Positions 7,563-15,225 of a stretch of 37,210 bases of DNA are shown here, piece after piece. Under the pieces are notes generated by a model. That model was given only the letters and a program-made list of their open reading frames with translations, was not told the origin of the DNA and did no database searches. Within the stretch, counting starts at the first letter, position 1, and every line of letters begins with the position of its first letter. This DNA comes from Thermoplasmatota archaeon (GTDB lineage: Archaea; Thermoplasmatota; Penumbrarchaeia; JANQNL01). The stretch is from assembly GCA_028279585.1 (NCBI GenBank), contig JANQNL010000034.1, positions 1 to 37,210 on the forward strand. Direction: 5' to 3'. The position numbers were made by a program, and so were the translations under genes.

Positions 7563-8462
7563 GTGGACCTGTCACCTGCAGACCTTGTTAAGGGTCTGTT
7601 CGCAATTCTCATAACGATCATCTTCGGTATCATCTGCATCGTGTTCCTGTTCCTGGCCCTGTTCGTTTGGAGACCATTCTTCCTCTTTATCGCGGGCGGG
7701 TATGCGATCACATACCTCATCTCGCTGTTCTTCATGTTCAACAGGAACAGGGACTGGACCTTCTTCGAGGGTACAGATAGCTCCGAGGGTAGGGACTTCG
7801 GAACGGTCCTTGGCCTGTCCATTGGCGTTGGCGCACTGTTCGCAGCTTTATGGATGGGGGTTGTGGACACATTGTTCGTGATACTCATCTGTGTTGGGAT
7901 AGGTGGCATCCTGGGTCGGTGCGTGAGGACCTTTATCGTCGGCCCTCTTCGAGGAGTTCCTCTGATAATCTTTCTCCCGGTCCTGTTCGGTGTTTGCCTT
8001 GCACCCTATGCACTCCATCTTCCAGAGGAACACGTACCATTCTACGCAGCAGGAGCCATCCTTTTGGGCACAGGAACCCTCATAGGACGATTGCTCGGAT
8101 TCTACTCCCTGCAGCTCAAGACCGAGAAGGACCCGATAGAGAAGGGCTCGTCCATCCTTTCCATGGTAGCCAGGTTCTCGACCTACATAGGAGTTGGGAC
8201 CATGTTCCTCATCTTCGACAGGGATGACCTGTACATGTATGGCCTAATGATCCAGGCTGTATGTATCGTCATCCTGGCCCTGGGAGGGGTCTACTACTGG
8301 GACGTCCACAGAAAGAGGATGTTGACAAGGCCAAAGGATTGGCACTTCCGGAGAGAACCCTTGAGCAAAAAGCGTATATCAGGGCTAAAAGGGAGATATC
8401 AGGAACTACGTTATGGTTACAAGGTGAAGGAGCCTAAGAAGAAGACCCAGAAAAGAAGGTGA
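7563..8462 (+). CDS. Multi-pass membrane protein of unknown function, paralogue 2
   Basis: This 299-residue tandem paralogue of the gene just upstream starts 2 nt after its stop. About eight membrane segments are seen, the first at about residues 10-35 (LFAILITIIFGIICIVFLFLALFVW). The C-terminal 60 residues are soluble and strongly basic, ending KKKTQKRR. Conserved residues shared by the pair lie in loops: WRPF, the Arg-Cys pair in GRCVRTF, the His-Leu-Pro of APYALHLP, and LKTEKDP. The GTG at 7563 has GGTGGTC upstream. The pair probably works together, perhaps as a heterodimer, with the following zinc-ribbon protein as a cytoplasmic partner. No known transporter family was recognised. Confidence 0.78.
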   Translation: MDLSPADLVKGLFAILITIIFGIICIVFLFLALFVWRPFFLFIAGGYAITYLISLFFMFNRNRDWTFFEGTDSSEGRDFGTVLGLSIGVGALFAALWMGVVDTLFVILICVGIGGILGRCVRTFIVGPLRGVPLIIFLPVLFGVCLAPYALHLPEEHVPFYAAGAILLGTGTLIGRLLGFYSLQLKTEKDPIEKGSSILSMVARFSTYIGVGTMFLIFDRDDLYMYGLMIQAVCIVILALGGVYYWDVHRKRMLTRPKDWHFRREPLSKKRISGLKGRYQELRYGYKVKEPKKKTQKRR

Positions 8463-8466
8463 TATC

Positions 8467-9474
8467 ATGCCAGACGAAAAGTGTGATTGTGGAGGGACGT
8501 TCGAATACCCGGAATGGTTCTCACCAGTATCAGCTACAATGCCACCACCAATGGAATGCAACAAGTGCGGCAAGAAGCGGGACATACCGGAAGAGATAGC
8601 CAACTACAGTGAACCCAGACCTGTACCTATCCCCTGCGATTGTGGTGGAGAGTCCGAGGTATACGAGGTCCAGTCCATCACCAAGGCTCCGAACTATTAC
8701 CTCACCTTCTGCACCAAGTGCTTACTTTGGATGAAGCATGGACCTGGATCAGAGCACAAGAAGATGGGCGCACTTCCCGACAACATCAGGGCAGAGCTTG
8801 ATGAGAGGGGGAAGAAGATCCATTCTGTCCTTCCACCACCAGAAACGAGCAGTACCCTCACACAGGAAGAGCTCGACGGGCTTCTGAAAGCTACAGAAGG
8901 TGAGGGCACGGATGAAGAGGAGAAGGCAGAAGAAGAAGCGATAGGACCTGAGGCGAAGCCTTTCGCAGACCCGGAGACACCATGGCCAGGCGATGAGCCC
9001 GTGGTCGCAACCCCTGACATGAACCCGAACGGCCCTGTCACTATAGGACCTGACGGTGAGGTCAACGAGAACCCACCAGCAGACCTACCCTTCCCACCAG
9101 ACTTCCCCCCTATGGATGACCCCATGCGAATGGAGCAGGGCTGCCTCAAGGATTGCATTTACTGCACAAAGATCTATCCAGACCTTGAGAAATGTCCCAG
9201 ATGCGATGGTATGGGACCGAAGTTCACACCTGCCAGGATGATGGACGAGTACACATCCAGAGATGAGATCATGGACATGATGACCAGGGCATTCCAGTAC
9301 TACTATGTCTACAAGGACGAGGAACCTGATGAGCAAACCATCAGGCGTTTCAGGGATGACCTTATCGACCTTATCGACTACATGTACATGTATCATTTCG
9401 ACGCAAAGGAAGCTTTCAAGGAGCTTCTCTACAGGTTCGACCAGAACCATGAGATCGATCCCAAGGATGGTTGA
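8467..9474 (+). CDS. Multi zinc-ribbon protein of unknown function
   Basis: This 335-residue soluble acidic protein has three Cys pairs or clusters. Residues 6-35 hold CDC...CNKC, residues 57-85 hold CDCGG...CTKC, and near residue 223 there is CLKDCIYC...CPRC. These look like three separate zinc ribbons. Between the second and third is a long acidic, Pro-rich linker (about residues 110-215). The C-terminal 90 residues are helical, acidic and aromatic (AFQYYYVYKDEEPDE...YMYMYHFDAKEAFKELLYRF). The start ATG follows GGTGATATC, the common ribosome site of this genome, and lies 4 nt after the second membrane protein. It could be an adaptor for the two membrane proteins; no enzyme motif is visible. 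Confidence 0.78.
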   Translation: MPDEKCDCGGTFEYPEWFSPVSATMPPPMECNKCGKKRDIPEEIANYSEPRPVPIPCDCGGESEVYEVQSITKAPNYYLTFCTKCLLWMKHGPGSEHKKMGALPDNIRAELDERGKKIHSVLPPPETSSTLTQEELDGLLKATEGEGTDEEEKAEEEAIGPEAKPFADPETPWPGDEPVVATPDMNPNGPVTIGPDGEVNENPPADLPFPPDFPPMDDPMRMEQGCLKDCIYCTKIYPDLEKCPRCDGMGPKFTPARMMDEYTSRDEIMDMMTRAFQYYYVYKDEEPDEQTIRRFRDDLIDLIDYMYMYHFDAKEAFKELLYRFDQNHEIDPKDG

Positions 9475-9476
9475 GA

Positions 9477-9998
9477 ATGGAGTGGGACGACGTCATCGAG
9501 ATCCTGGTGGACCACATCGACGAGACCACAGGCATCCCTGTTGATAAGACAGCGTTCACGTTCCACGAGGACTTCCCGAATGTCATGGTCCTGTTCCATG
9601 GTAACGAACTCGGCATCTTCGAGTACATCGAGGACGAGTCATACATGGCAGATTCCATAATCGAGGCCATGGGTAACATCAAGGAACGTTTGGTCGGTGC
9701 TAGGATGAGTATCATGGAACGCAGGCTCGAGGAATTCTCAGAAGTGGCGATGAAGGCCCTTGAGGCTGCAGGTATCGGCCAGGACATCCTGGACGATACG
9801 TACTTCGAGATAGAGGACGTCGGCCATGCCATGACACATTACGACCAGTCCGATCGGGGTTATCCAAAGATAGCCTTGGTCGCAAGTTACGACATGGTCC
9901 GCGCCATGACAGTTTTGGATTACAACGAGGAACCTCCATACAACATGGATGCCCTTGTCCAGGACTTCAAGGAGCAGTTGGAGGAAGAGCTCGGATGA
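9477..9998 (+). CDS. Unknown acidic protein, operon member
   Basis: This 173-residue acidic protein is not recognised. It has an alpha/beta start (WDDVIEILVDHIDETTG, then AFTFHEDFPNVMVLFHGNELGIFEYIEDE), a long central helix (IIEAMGNIKERLVGARMSIMERRLEEFSEVAMKALEAAGIG), a short strand region with YPKIALVASYDMVRAMTVLDY, and an acidic C-terminal helix. No metal or nucleotide motif is seen. TTG at 9471 overlaps the previous stop; ATG at 9477 is preferred because AAGGATGG lies about 7 nt upstream. The next gene overlaps its stop by 4 nt (ATGA), so it is translated in the same operon. Confidence 0.72.
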   Translation: MEWDDVIEILVDHIDETTGIPVDKTAFTFHEDFPNVMVLFHGNELGIFEYIEDESYMADSIIEAMGNIKERLVGARMSIMERRLEEFSEVAMKALEAAGIGQDILDDTYFEIEDVGHAMTHYDQSDRGYPKIALVASYDMVRAMTVLDYNEEPPYNMDALVQDFKEQLEEELG

Positions 9999-10753
9999 AC
10001 AAGAAGGTCCCTGCGAGGGTAGACCTGCTCCAGGCCAGAAATGCTGATAAAGCTGTCCTCATCGTCCGCGCCAGGGCCAAGAAGGTTCACCTGGTCACAT
10101 GGGACCAGTCCACAGACGAAATAGAGCGTGGCTCATGGTTCAACGGTCGAATCTATTCCGAACGCTGTGACCTATCCAGGGACGGAAAACACCTGGTTTA
10201 CTTCGCCCTGGGCCCCACAAAGGACATATTCAGCTGGACCGCGGTATGCGAGCCCCCAAGGATAACGGCTCTGGTCCTGTGGCCAATGAACGATACCTGG
10301 GAAGGCGGAGGAGCATTCACAGGAAAGCGGACACTGTGGCTGGACCTTCCGAATGGTTCACCCATCGACAATAAGGCCAAGCATACGCCTAGAGGTGATA
10401 TGACCAAGTACTATTCCATCCAGTACAAAGAACACAGGGGCGGCCCACACCCGTTCGCCAAACGTCTGGAAGCTAAAGGATGGAAGCTTACAGATTACGA
10501 TGATGGGACCGTTGGGTACGAAAAGAAGGGAACCACCGACAAGCTCATGCTTCGAGCGAGGGACGGTGATCCCATCGCAAAGCATCACTCGGATAACCCG
10601 GACATCGAACTGCTCGTCAAGGACGTCCTTTGGGCAGATTGGGACAGGTCTGGTCGACTCATCACCGTTAAGGCTGGCATCGTCAAACGATATGCCAAGG
10701 ACCTATCCGATGACTTCGTCATTGACTGCAACACCTTCGAGCCTCCCGAGTGA
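9995..10753 (+). CDS. Unknown protein, last gene of the 5888-10753 operon
   Basis: This 252-residue protein resembles uncharacterised proteins with short beta-propeller-like strands (KAVLIVRARAKKVHLVTWD, HLVYFALGPTKDIFSWTAVCEPPRITALVLW, GKRTLWLDL, GRLITVKAGIVKRYAKDLSDDFVIDCNTFEPPE). The pattern of basic N-terminus, WTAVC..PP..TAL and a C-terminal 'VKAGIVKRYA' strand is seen in bacterial proteins of unknown function. No signal peptide and no catalytic motif were found. It begins with an ATGA overlap on the previous gene. A TATA-like TTTAATA follows directly after its stop and starts the next transcript. Confidence 0.7.
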   Translation: MNKKVPARVDLLQARNADKAVLIVRARAKKVHLVTWDQSTDEIERGSWFNGRIYSERCDLSRDGKHLVYFALGPTKDIFSWTAVCEPPRITALVLWPMNDTWEGGGAFTGKRTLWLDLPNGSPIDNKAKHTPRGDMTKYYSIQYKEHRGGPHPFAKRLEAKGWKLTDYDDGTVGYEKKGTTDKLMLRARDGDPIAKHHSDNPDIELLVKDVLWADWDRSGRLITVKAGIVKRYAKDLSDDFVIDCNTFEPPE

Positions 10754-10793
10754 TTTAATACTCTTGAGCACGTTCCTGGGCCGAAGTGATACC

Positions 10794-11651
10794 ATGGGGG
10801 ACCCATTGATAACGTTACCAAAGGACAGCGACAGGGCTGTCCATAAAGAACTAGGATACTTCGAATCACACGATGCTATCGCAAAGAAGGACTATGCATA
10901 CCTGGCCTTCACAGAGACCAACCCGGACACGGGGAAGTGGTACCTCCAGATCAAGGCCACCTGCACAGCCCACACAAAGCTCGACCCAGACCATCCAAGC
11001 GTCAGGACGAACATGTCCAAGGCTGCCGTAGAGGGGAAGGATTACATCATCTTCGGGTTCAACTTCCCGACAAAGGATGATGACCCTCGCCTGGTCGAGA
11101 ACAGGCTCTACTTCGACAATGACCTGGCACCCATCAGGGTGGTCATGGACCTTCAGACCAGGAACGAGGATGGCTCACCAACGGACAAGCAGACCATCGA
11201 GTTCAACTGGCCAGGAGAGCCAAAGGGGCCAGAACAGCTTTTAGCACTTCCTAAGTCCAATGACAGGAAGGAGTACATACAGCTTGCCTACCTCAACTCG
11301 TATGATGTGATGGTCGACAAGGACTACGCCTATCTTGCATACCAGGAGAAGGATGTTGCCTCAGGCAAGTGGGTGCTTCGCATCACAGCCAAGTGCACGG
11401 CCGGTGGCATGGTAGACCCAGCTCACCCATCCTTTGTCAACAATGTCAACGCTGCAAAGGACAAGGGCGACGATTACTGGGTGTTCGGCTTCAACCTCGT
11501 ATCCAAGGACGATGATCCACGTCTTGTCGAGAACAGGTTGTTCTACGATGGGGACGGCAACCCGACCAAGGTCGAAATCCACGTCATCACAAGGAATGGG
11601 GACGGAAGCGCAAAGCCGGAACTGGTCGAAGCTTTCGACTGGCCATCCTAA
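10794..11651 (+). CDS. Internally duplicated protein of unknown function
   Basis: This 285-residue protein consists of two similar halves with a period of about 144 residues. Repeat 1 begins near LPKDSDR and repeat 2 near LPKSNDR. Both contain KDYAYLA (Asp33 and Asp177), GKWxLxIxAxCTA, D.xHPSxxxN, FGFNxxxKDDDPRLVENRLxxD and a final FxWP. The eleven residues DDDPRLVENRL are identical in both. Strands dominate, so each half is probably a beta-rich domain. No family was recognised. An open frame extends upstream to 10500, but it overlaps the previous gene; the ATG at 10794 after GTGATACC is chosen. A TATA (TTTAATA, about 10754-10760) suggests a short leader of about 10 nt. It is cytoplasmic, with no signal peptide. 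Confidence 0.82.
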   Translation: MGDPLITLPKDSDRAVHKELGYFESHDAIAKKDYAYLAFTETNPDTGKWYLQIKATCTAHTKLDPDHPSVRTNMSKAAVEGKDYIIFGFNFPTKDDDPRLVENRLYFDNDLAPIRVVMDLQTRNEDGSPTDKQTIEFNWPGEPKGPEQLLALPKSNDRKEYIQLAYLNSYDVMVDKDYAYLAYQEKDVASGKWVLRITAKCTAGGMVDPAHPSFVNNVNAAKDKGDDYWVFGFNLVSKDDDPRLVENRLFYDGDGNPTKVEIHVITRNGDGSAKPELVEAFDWPS

Positions 11652-11669
11652 ACCTTGCAGGAAAACCCG

Positions 11670-11708
11670 TTTATAGGCCGAAGCGGTTCTGTGCTTCGGT
11701 GATATCGA
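11670..11708 (+). promoter_or_regulatory. Promoter with hairpin between TATA and ribosome site
   Basis: A TATA element GTTTATA lies at about 11669-11675. It is followed by CCGAAGC (11678-11684), an 8-nt loop and GCTTCGG (11693-11699), a perfect 7-bp inverted repeat, then GGTGATATCGA and the ATG at 11709. With the usual TATA spacing, transcription would start near 11698, so the repeat covers the space from TATA to start and looks like an operator. The previous gene has a related half site (GGCCGAAGTGATACC) before its ATG. Confidence 0.5.
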
Positions 11709-12173
11709 ATGGGGATCTTTGACAAGATAAAGGACGCAAAGAACGCCGTAACTGGCGGAGCAGCTGATGTTAGTATGGAGGTAGCGGACAGCAACCTCGA
11801 GATAGGTAAACCGACCAAGGTCAAGGTCACAGTGGTCTCTTTAGATTCAGAGGTCAAGTCCGAGGGGATATTCGTAGATATCCTGGGACGCGAACATGGG
11901 GACCTCAGGGTCAAGCATCAATGCCGATGTGGAACAAGACTGGATTATACAGAGACCATTGGTAAGAACACGTACAAGAACGAAATTCCCATGTGCGGAG
12001 CGTTCACATTACGAAATAACCAGACCAAGGTAGTTGAGGGCGAGATCTCCATACCAGTGGGACAGCAGCCCACCTACATTGGTACCCTGAAGCACGAGTG
12101 GTCTGTCCGAGGAAGACTGGAAGCCTTCGGAAACGATCCTGACTCCGGTTTTCAGAAGATACACGTCAGGTAA
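11709..12173 (+). CDS. Spo0M/arrestin-like beta-sandwich protein
   Basis: This 154-residue protein starts MGIFDKIKDAKNAVTGGAADVSMEV, a pattern like the amphipathic N-terminus of Spo0M-type (arrestin-fold) proteins. It continues with strands KPTKVKVTVVSLDSEVKSEGIFVDILG, the position where Spo0M-like proteins bind partners. The second half has TLRNNQTKVVEGEISIPVGQQPTYIGTLKHEWSVRGRLEAFGNDPD, again matching an arrestin-like C-terminal domain (polar 'W.V.A.L...G.D' strand). Two Cys in CRCG are present. The length is shorter than bacterial Spo0M, about one domain and a half. It is a single gene with its own promoter and inverted repeat. Role is unknown; the fold call is by pattern only. Confidence 0.55.
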   Translation: MGIFDKIKDAKNAVTGGAADVSMEVADSNLEIGKPTKVKVTVVSLDSEVKSEGIFVDILGREHGDLRVKHQCRCGTRLDYTETIGKNTYKNEIPMCGAFTLRNNQTKVVEGEISIPVGQQPTYIGTLKHEWSVRGRLEAFGNDPDSGFQKIHVR

Positions 12174-12234
12174 AAGGGCCTGACATTATTGCAGATTCCG
12201 TGATATTGATATAGCGGAGCTTCCATCTCCCAGC

Positions 12235-12768
12235 ATGGACGGTCCATGGGTCAAGGGCGTGTTTTTCCATTACATCTTCAAGTTCTTGAAAAAGAAACTT
12301 GGTCAGGCTAGTATCGACAAGGTCGGATACTCACCTGAGGACTACCTGGAAGAAAGGGCATACCCGCTTTCAGAGTTCATTACTCTCTTGGAAAGGACCG
12401 ACAGACTATTGGATGAATATTCTGAACATTCACTCCACGGTGCAGGTAGGTTCATGATATCTGTGGACCCAAAGTGGCCGCAGATGTTCATGGGCAAAGA
12501 CCCTGGAGAGGTCCTCACCTGCAACACCCGCCAGGACTGGATGATGAACACAGGGGAGTATGGGTTCGAGAAGGTGACAAAATCCAAAGAGGTCATCCTT
12601 ACTTGTGACCTGAACTTCGACTCACTTCGTGACGTGGACCTGTGGATGGAGTATTATAGAGGTTGCATCCACGGGGTACTTGATGCCTGCGGTGTAGATG
12701 GTGATGTCGAAACAATATCTCTTGAGGGGAAACCCTCGTCAAAGAAGCTCTCTGTGACCTGGGAATGA
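12235..12768 (+). CDS. V4R/HNOB-like small sensor-domain protein, paralogue 1
   Basis: This 177-residue protein has an N-terminal helical part (VKGVFFHYIFKFLKKKLGQASIDKVG, then YPLSEFITLLERTDRLL), a central mixed part, and a C-terminal alpha/beta unit. That unit holds VILTCDLNFDSL, WMEYYRGCIHGVLDACGVDGDVETISLEGKPSSKKLSVTWE. The last block, a helix with 'G...GvLd.cG' followed by two strands ending in TW, is typical of V4R/heme-NO-binding superfamily and of myxobacterial TIGR02265-like proteins. The gene at 26048 has the same layout. No His ligand for heme can be assigned. The ATG has no Shine-Dalgarno site and a TATA (GATATTGATATAG, 12202-12214) is about 27 nt upstream, so the mRNA is probably leaderless. 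Confidence 0.6.
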   Translation: MDGPWVKGVFFHYIFKFLKKKLGQASIDKVGYSPEDYLEERAYPLSEFITLLERTDRLLDEYSEHSLHGAGRFMISVDPKWPQMFMGKDPGEVLTCNTRQDWMMNTGEYGFEKVTKSKEVILTCDLNFDSLRDVDLWMEYYRGCIHGVLDACGVDGDVETISLEGKPSSKKLSVTWE

Positions 12769-14283
12769 TCAGTGGAGAATTTCCTTCTTCTTCTCTGAAA
12801 AGATATCCTTGCCATAAGCCAGCATCAGCGTCATTGGAGCTTTCTTCTTGGCAAGGGACAGGATGTCCGCGGTCATCTGTCTGATGTCCCACTGGGCATG
12901 GGCATCCTCTCGAAGCCTGGACATGTGGTAAAGCTCACGAGCATTCGCCTTGAGGATCATCCTTCGGCGATGCCCGTTGGTCAGGACATACTGGGCAGCC
13001 ACTGGGTGGTCCTTGGAAAGCTCATAGAACGCCTGGGATGTTTCCTCGTAGACATTGCTGAACTCCTCCTCCAGGCCGATCTCCATCACAGATGGTGGGA
13101 ACATGTAGCCAAGGTCAGGATCGTATGGCTGCATGAGCTGGGTGGACATCCTATGGCGTTTCATCTGTCCGAAGCATGCTGCGGACAGGACAACCTCGAA
13201 TGTGAAGTCCACGGTCTCGAACTCCCGGGTCGCAGCTTCCCATGGGTTTGAATGCTTCAGGATCTGCTTGATGAGCCTGTCACGCTCTCCTTCAGGCTGC
13301 TGCATTAGCCGCTTTGCCAGGGTCCTGCATTCTCCAGCAGGCCTGCGCGAATGTGAATGGAGTATGGCCTCCATGACCCTGAGGTCTGCATCCTGGGTAT
13401 GATGGAGCAACCTCACATCTCCAATGGTCGGGAACTCCTCCCTTCCAAGGTCTGTCCCTGCAAGCTCGAAGAGCTCCTCTACGGCCACCATGGTATCGGG
13501 ATGGGTCTTGGTGAAGTGGTCTTCGTTGAGGGGTCTTCCGAAGTTCTTCTCATACTCCACAGGATCTGTTAGCAATATCAGCGAGGGAGCGATCTCCCCG
13601 GCCTTGTTGAAGAACTCGTCCCCAAGGTCCCGTAGTTCCTTGAGCTGCTGGGAGCGGAGCACGCGTATCATGTATTCGAGGTTCCTGCAGTTGGCTGTGA
13701 ACCCAAGCTGTGCATGGGTGGCCAGGCTTGTTGCGTACCTGGCATCTTCCTTGGCATAGCCCTCAATGGTCCGGAGATCGCTCTTCTTCTTGGTCATCTC
13801 TGGATAGATCTCTTTGAAGTATTCGGAGAGCTGCTCGAAAGCTGTCCGGTATAGTTCGTTCTGGGACTCCACTGTCTCCAGGAAAAGCTTCTTCGCAGGC
13901 AGGTCATGCTCGAACTCTGAAGGGACCATGTAGTCTCCCTCGAGCTTCTGGTACCTCTGGGACTTCTCGGTATACGCACAGAGCCTGTGCCACTCGAGGA
14001 ACTCCACTGCCAGTCTGGAGATGTCGATGATGTCGAAGTTGAACACAGCATGCTCGGCCACAGACTGATGGTTCATGCCGAACACGATGGATCTGGCAGA
14101 TCTGCGGGCGGACTCAACATCCTCCACAGACCTTTTCCGAAGCTCGTCCACAGAGGCTGGGTCCCTCGATATCCTTGCATACGCAGTGGCGATGGTCTCT
14201 GGTGTCAGAGGCAGGTCCGAGCCCTCGCCCAGCTGCTCTATCATCGACGTGTCCAGATTGTATCCTGCAAGGTTGACCTTCAT
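12769..14283 (-). CDS. thyX: Two-domain ThyX-like (flavin-dependent thymidylate synthase family) protein
   Basis: This 504-residue protein is twice the length of a normal ThyX and contains two copies of the fold. The N-terminal half has NHQSVAEHAVFNFDI.DISRLAVEFL and WHRLCAYTEKSQRY (Trp98-His99-Arg100, then seven residues and Ser108). The C-terminal half has SNPWEAATREFETVDFTFEVVLSA and RHRMSTQLMQPYD (376-388). It ends with NARELYHMSRLREDAHAQWDIRQMTADIL, the FAD/dUMP-binding end of ThyX. The family motif RHRX7S is half lost in each copy. It may still make dTMP from dUMP with the active sites split over two halves. ATG at 14283 gives the usual MKVNLAGYN start; ATG at 14307 is an alternative. 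A TATA lies near 14326. Confidence 0.85.
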   Translation of the reverse strand: MKVNLAGYNLDTSMIEQLGEGSDLPLTPETIATAYARISRDPASVDELRKRSVEDVESARRSARSIVFGMNHQSVAEHAVFNFDIIDISRLAVEFLEWHRLCAYTEKSQRYQKLEGDYMVPSEFEHDLPAKKLFLETVESQNELYRTAFEQLSEYFKEIYPEMTKKKSDLRTIEGYAKEDARYATSLATHAQLGFTANCRNLEYMIRVLRSQQLKELRDLGDEFFNKAGEIAPSLILLTDPVEYEKNFGRPLNEDHFTKTHPDTMVAVEELFELAGTDLGREEFPTIGDVRLLHHTQDADLRVMEAILHSHSRRPAGECRTLAKRLMQQPEGERDRLIKQILKHSNPWEAATREFETVDFTFEVVLSAACFGQMKRHRMSTQLMQPYDPDLGYMFPPSVMEIGLEEEFSNVYEETSQAFYELSKDHPVAAQYVLTNGHRRRMILKANARELYHMSRLREDAHAQWDIRQMTADILSLAKKKAPMTLMLAYGKDIFSEKKKEILH

Positions 14284-14370
14284 GAGAGTCCCCCGGAGGC
14301 TCTGCATATGGGTGCTATCCTATAATCTTATTTGTCGGGTCCGAGGATTCATTAAGCAAGCTGTGCATCC

Positions 14371-15225
14371 ATGAACGTGGAGAAAGCAAGTGAGTGGACC
14401 GACAAGATACGACTGCCTGGACCGGTCCAAAAGGTCTTGACCACCATTGGTCTTTCATCAGCTACGAAGACATCCAATAGGTTATGGGAGGTGGATTGTG
14501 CAAGGGCATTGGCCATCATCCTGGTGGTCCAGTACCATGTGATGTACGACCTCCAGTATTTCGGTGAGCTCAACATCACCTGGACCGACCCACAATGGTA
14601 CTATCAAGGCTGGATCTACAGGTTCATGTTCTTGACCATCGTCGGCATCTCCCTGACCATGAGCTATGACAGGGCAAAGCTGAAGGGAATGAGCGAGAAG
14701 AACGTCATCTTAAAGCTTGCCAAGCGCGGAGGGGCCATCTTCGGTCTTGGCATGATCATCACACTTGTCACGTACTTCGTGTTCGGAGATGGTATGGTCT
14801 ATTTCGGGATACTGCACTGCATCGGTCTGTCCATCATCCTGGCCTATCCATTCCTGCGATCTGGATGGGAGGTACTTCCGTTCGGCGTGGTCATCTTACT
14901 GCTTGAAATTCCTGTCTACGGAGCAACGGTCGATACACCTTACCTCTTCTGGCTCGGTCTGACGTCCACTGATTACTGGACCGTGGACCATTCGCCCATG
15001 ATCCCTAACTTCGGAGTGGTCCTCATTGGGATATTCATAGGCAAGGTGGTCTACGCAGACCATAAGCGCAGCTTCAAACTCCCAGATATCGGACACTTGC
15101 CCCCCATCAAGGTCCTTTCCTTCATCGGCAGACACACTCTCATCCTATACCTCATCCATCAGCCCATCGCCATGGGCATCCTTTTACTGCTTGGGACCAT
15201 TGGGGCCATCGAGTTCGGGTTGTGA
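14371..15225 (+). CDS. Multi-pass membrane protein, DUF1624/HGSNAT-like acyltransferase
   Basis: This 284-residue protein has about seven to eight membrane segments. After a soluble start (residues 1-35) comes RLWEVDCARALAIILVVQYHVMYDLQYFG, the signature of DUF1624/heparan-alpha-glucosaminide N-acetyltransferase-type proteins. A conserved His in the first membrane helix and 'YFGILHCIGLSIILAYPFL' in the middle fit that family, and the end is typical (FIGRHTLILYLIHQPIAMGILLLLG). Family members move acetyl groups across a membrane, but substrate here is not known. The ATG at 14371 lacks a Shine-Dalgarno site. Its stop overlaps the GTG of the following hydrolase (GTGA), so the two are co-translated and may act on the same acylated compound. 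Confidence 0.82.
   Translation: MNVEKASEWTDKIRLPGPVQKVLTTIGLSSATKTSNRLWEVDCARALAIILVVQYHVMYDLQYFGELNITWTDPQWYYQGWIYRFMFLTIVGISLTMSYDRAKLKGMSEKNVILKLAKRGGAIFGLGMIITLVTYFVFGDGMVYFGILHCIGLSIILAYPFLRSGWEVLPFGVVILLLEIPVYGATVDTPYLFWLGLTSTDYWTVDHSPMIPNFGVVLIGIFIGKVVYADHKRSFKLPDIGHLPPIKVLSFIGRHTLILYLIHQPIAMGILLLLGTIGAIEFGL

Noticed and set aside
10500..10793. 98-codon upstream extension of the duplicated protein
   Set aside because: It overlaps the end of the preceding gene in another frame, lacks similarity to the repeats, and contains the promoter and ribosome site of the real start at 10794.
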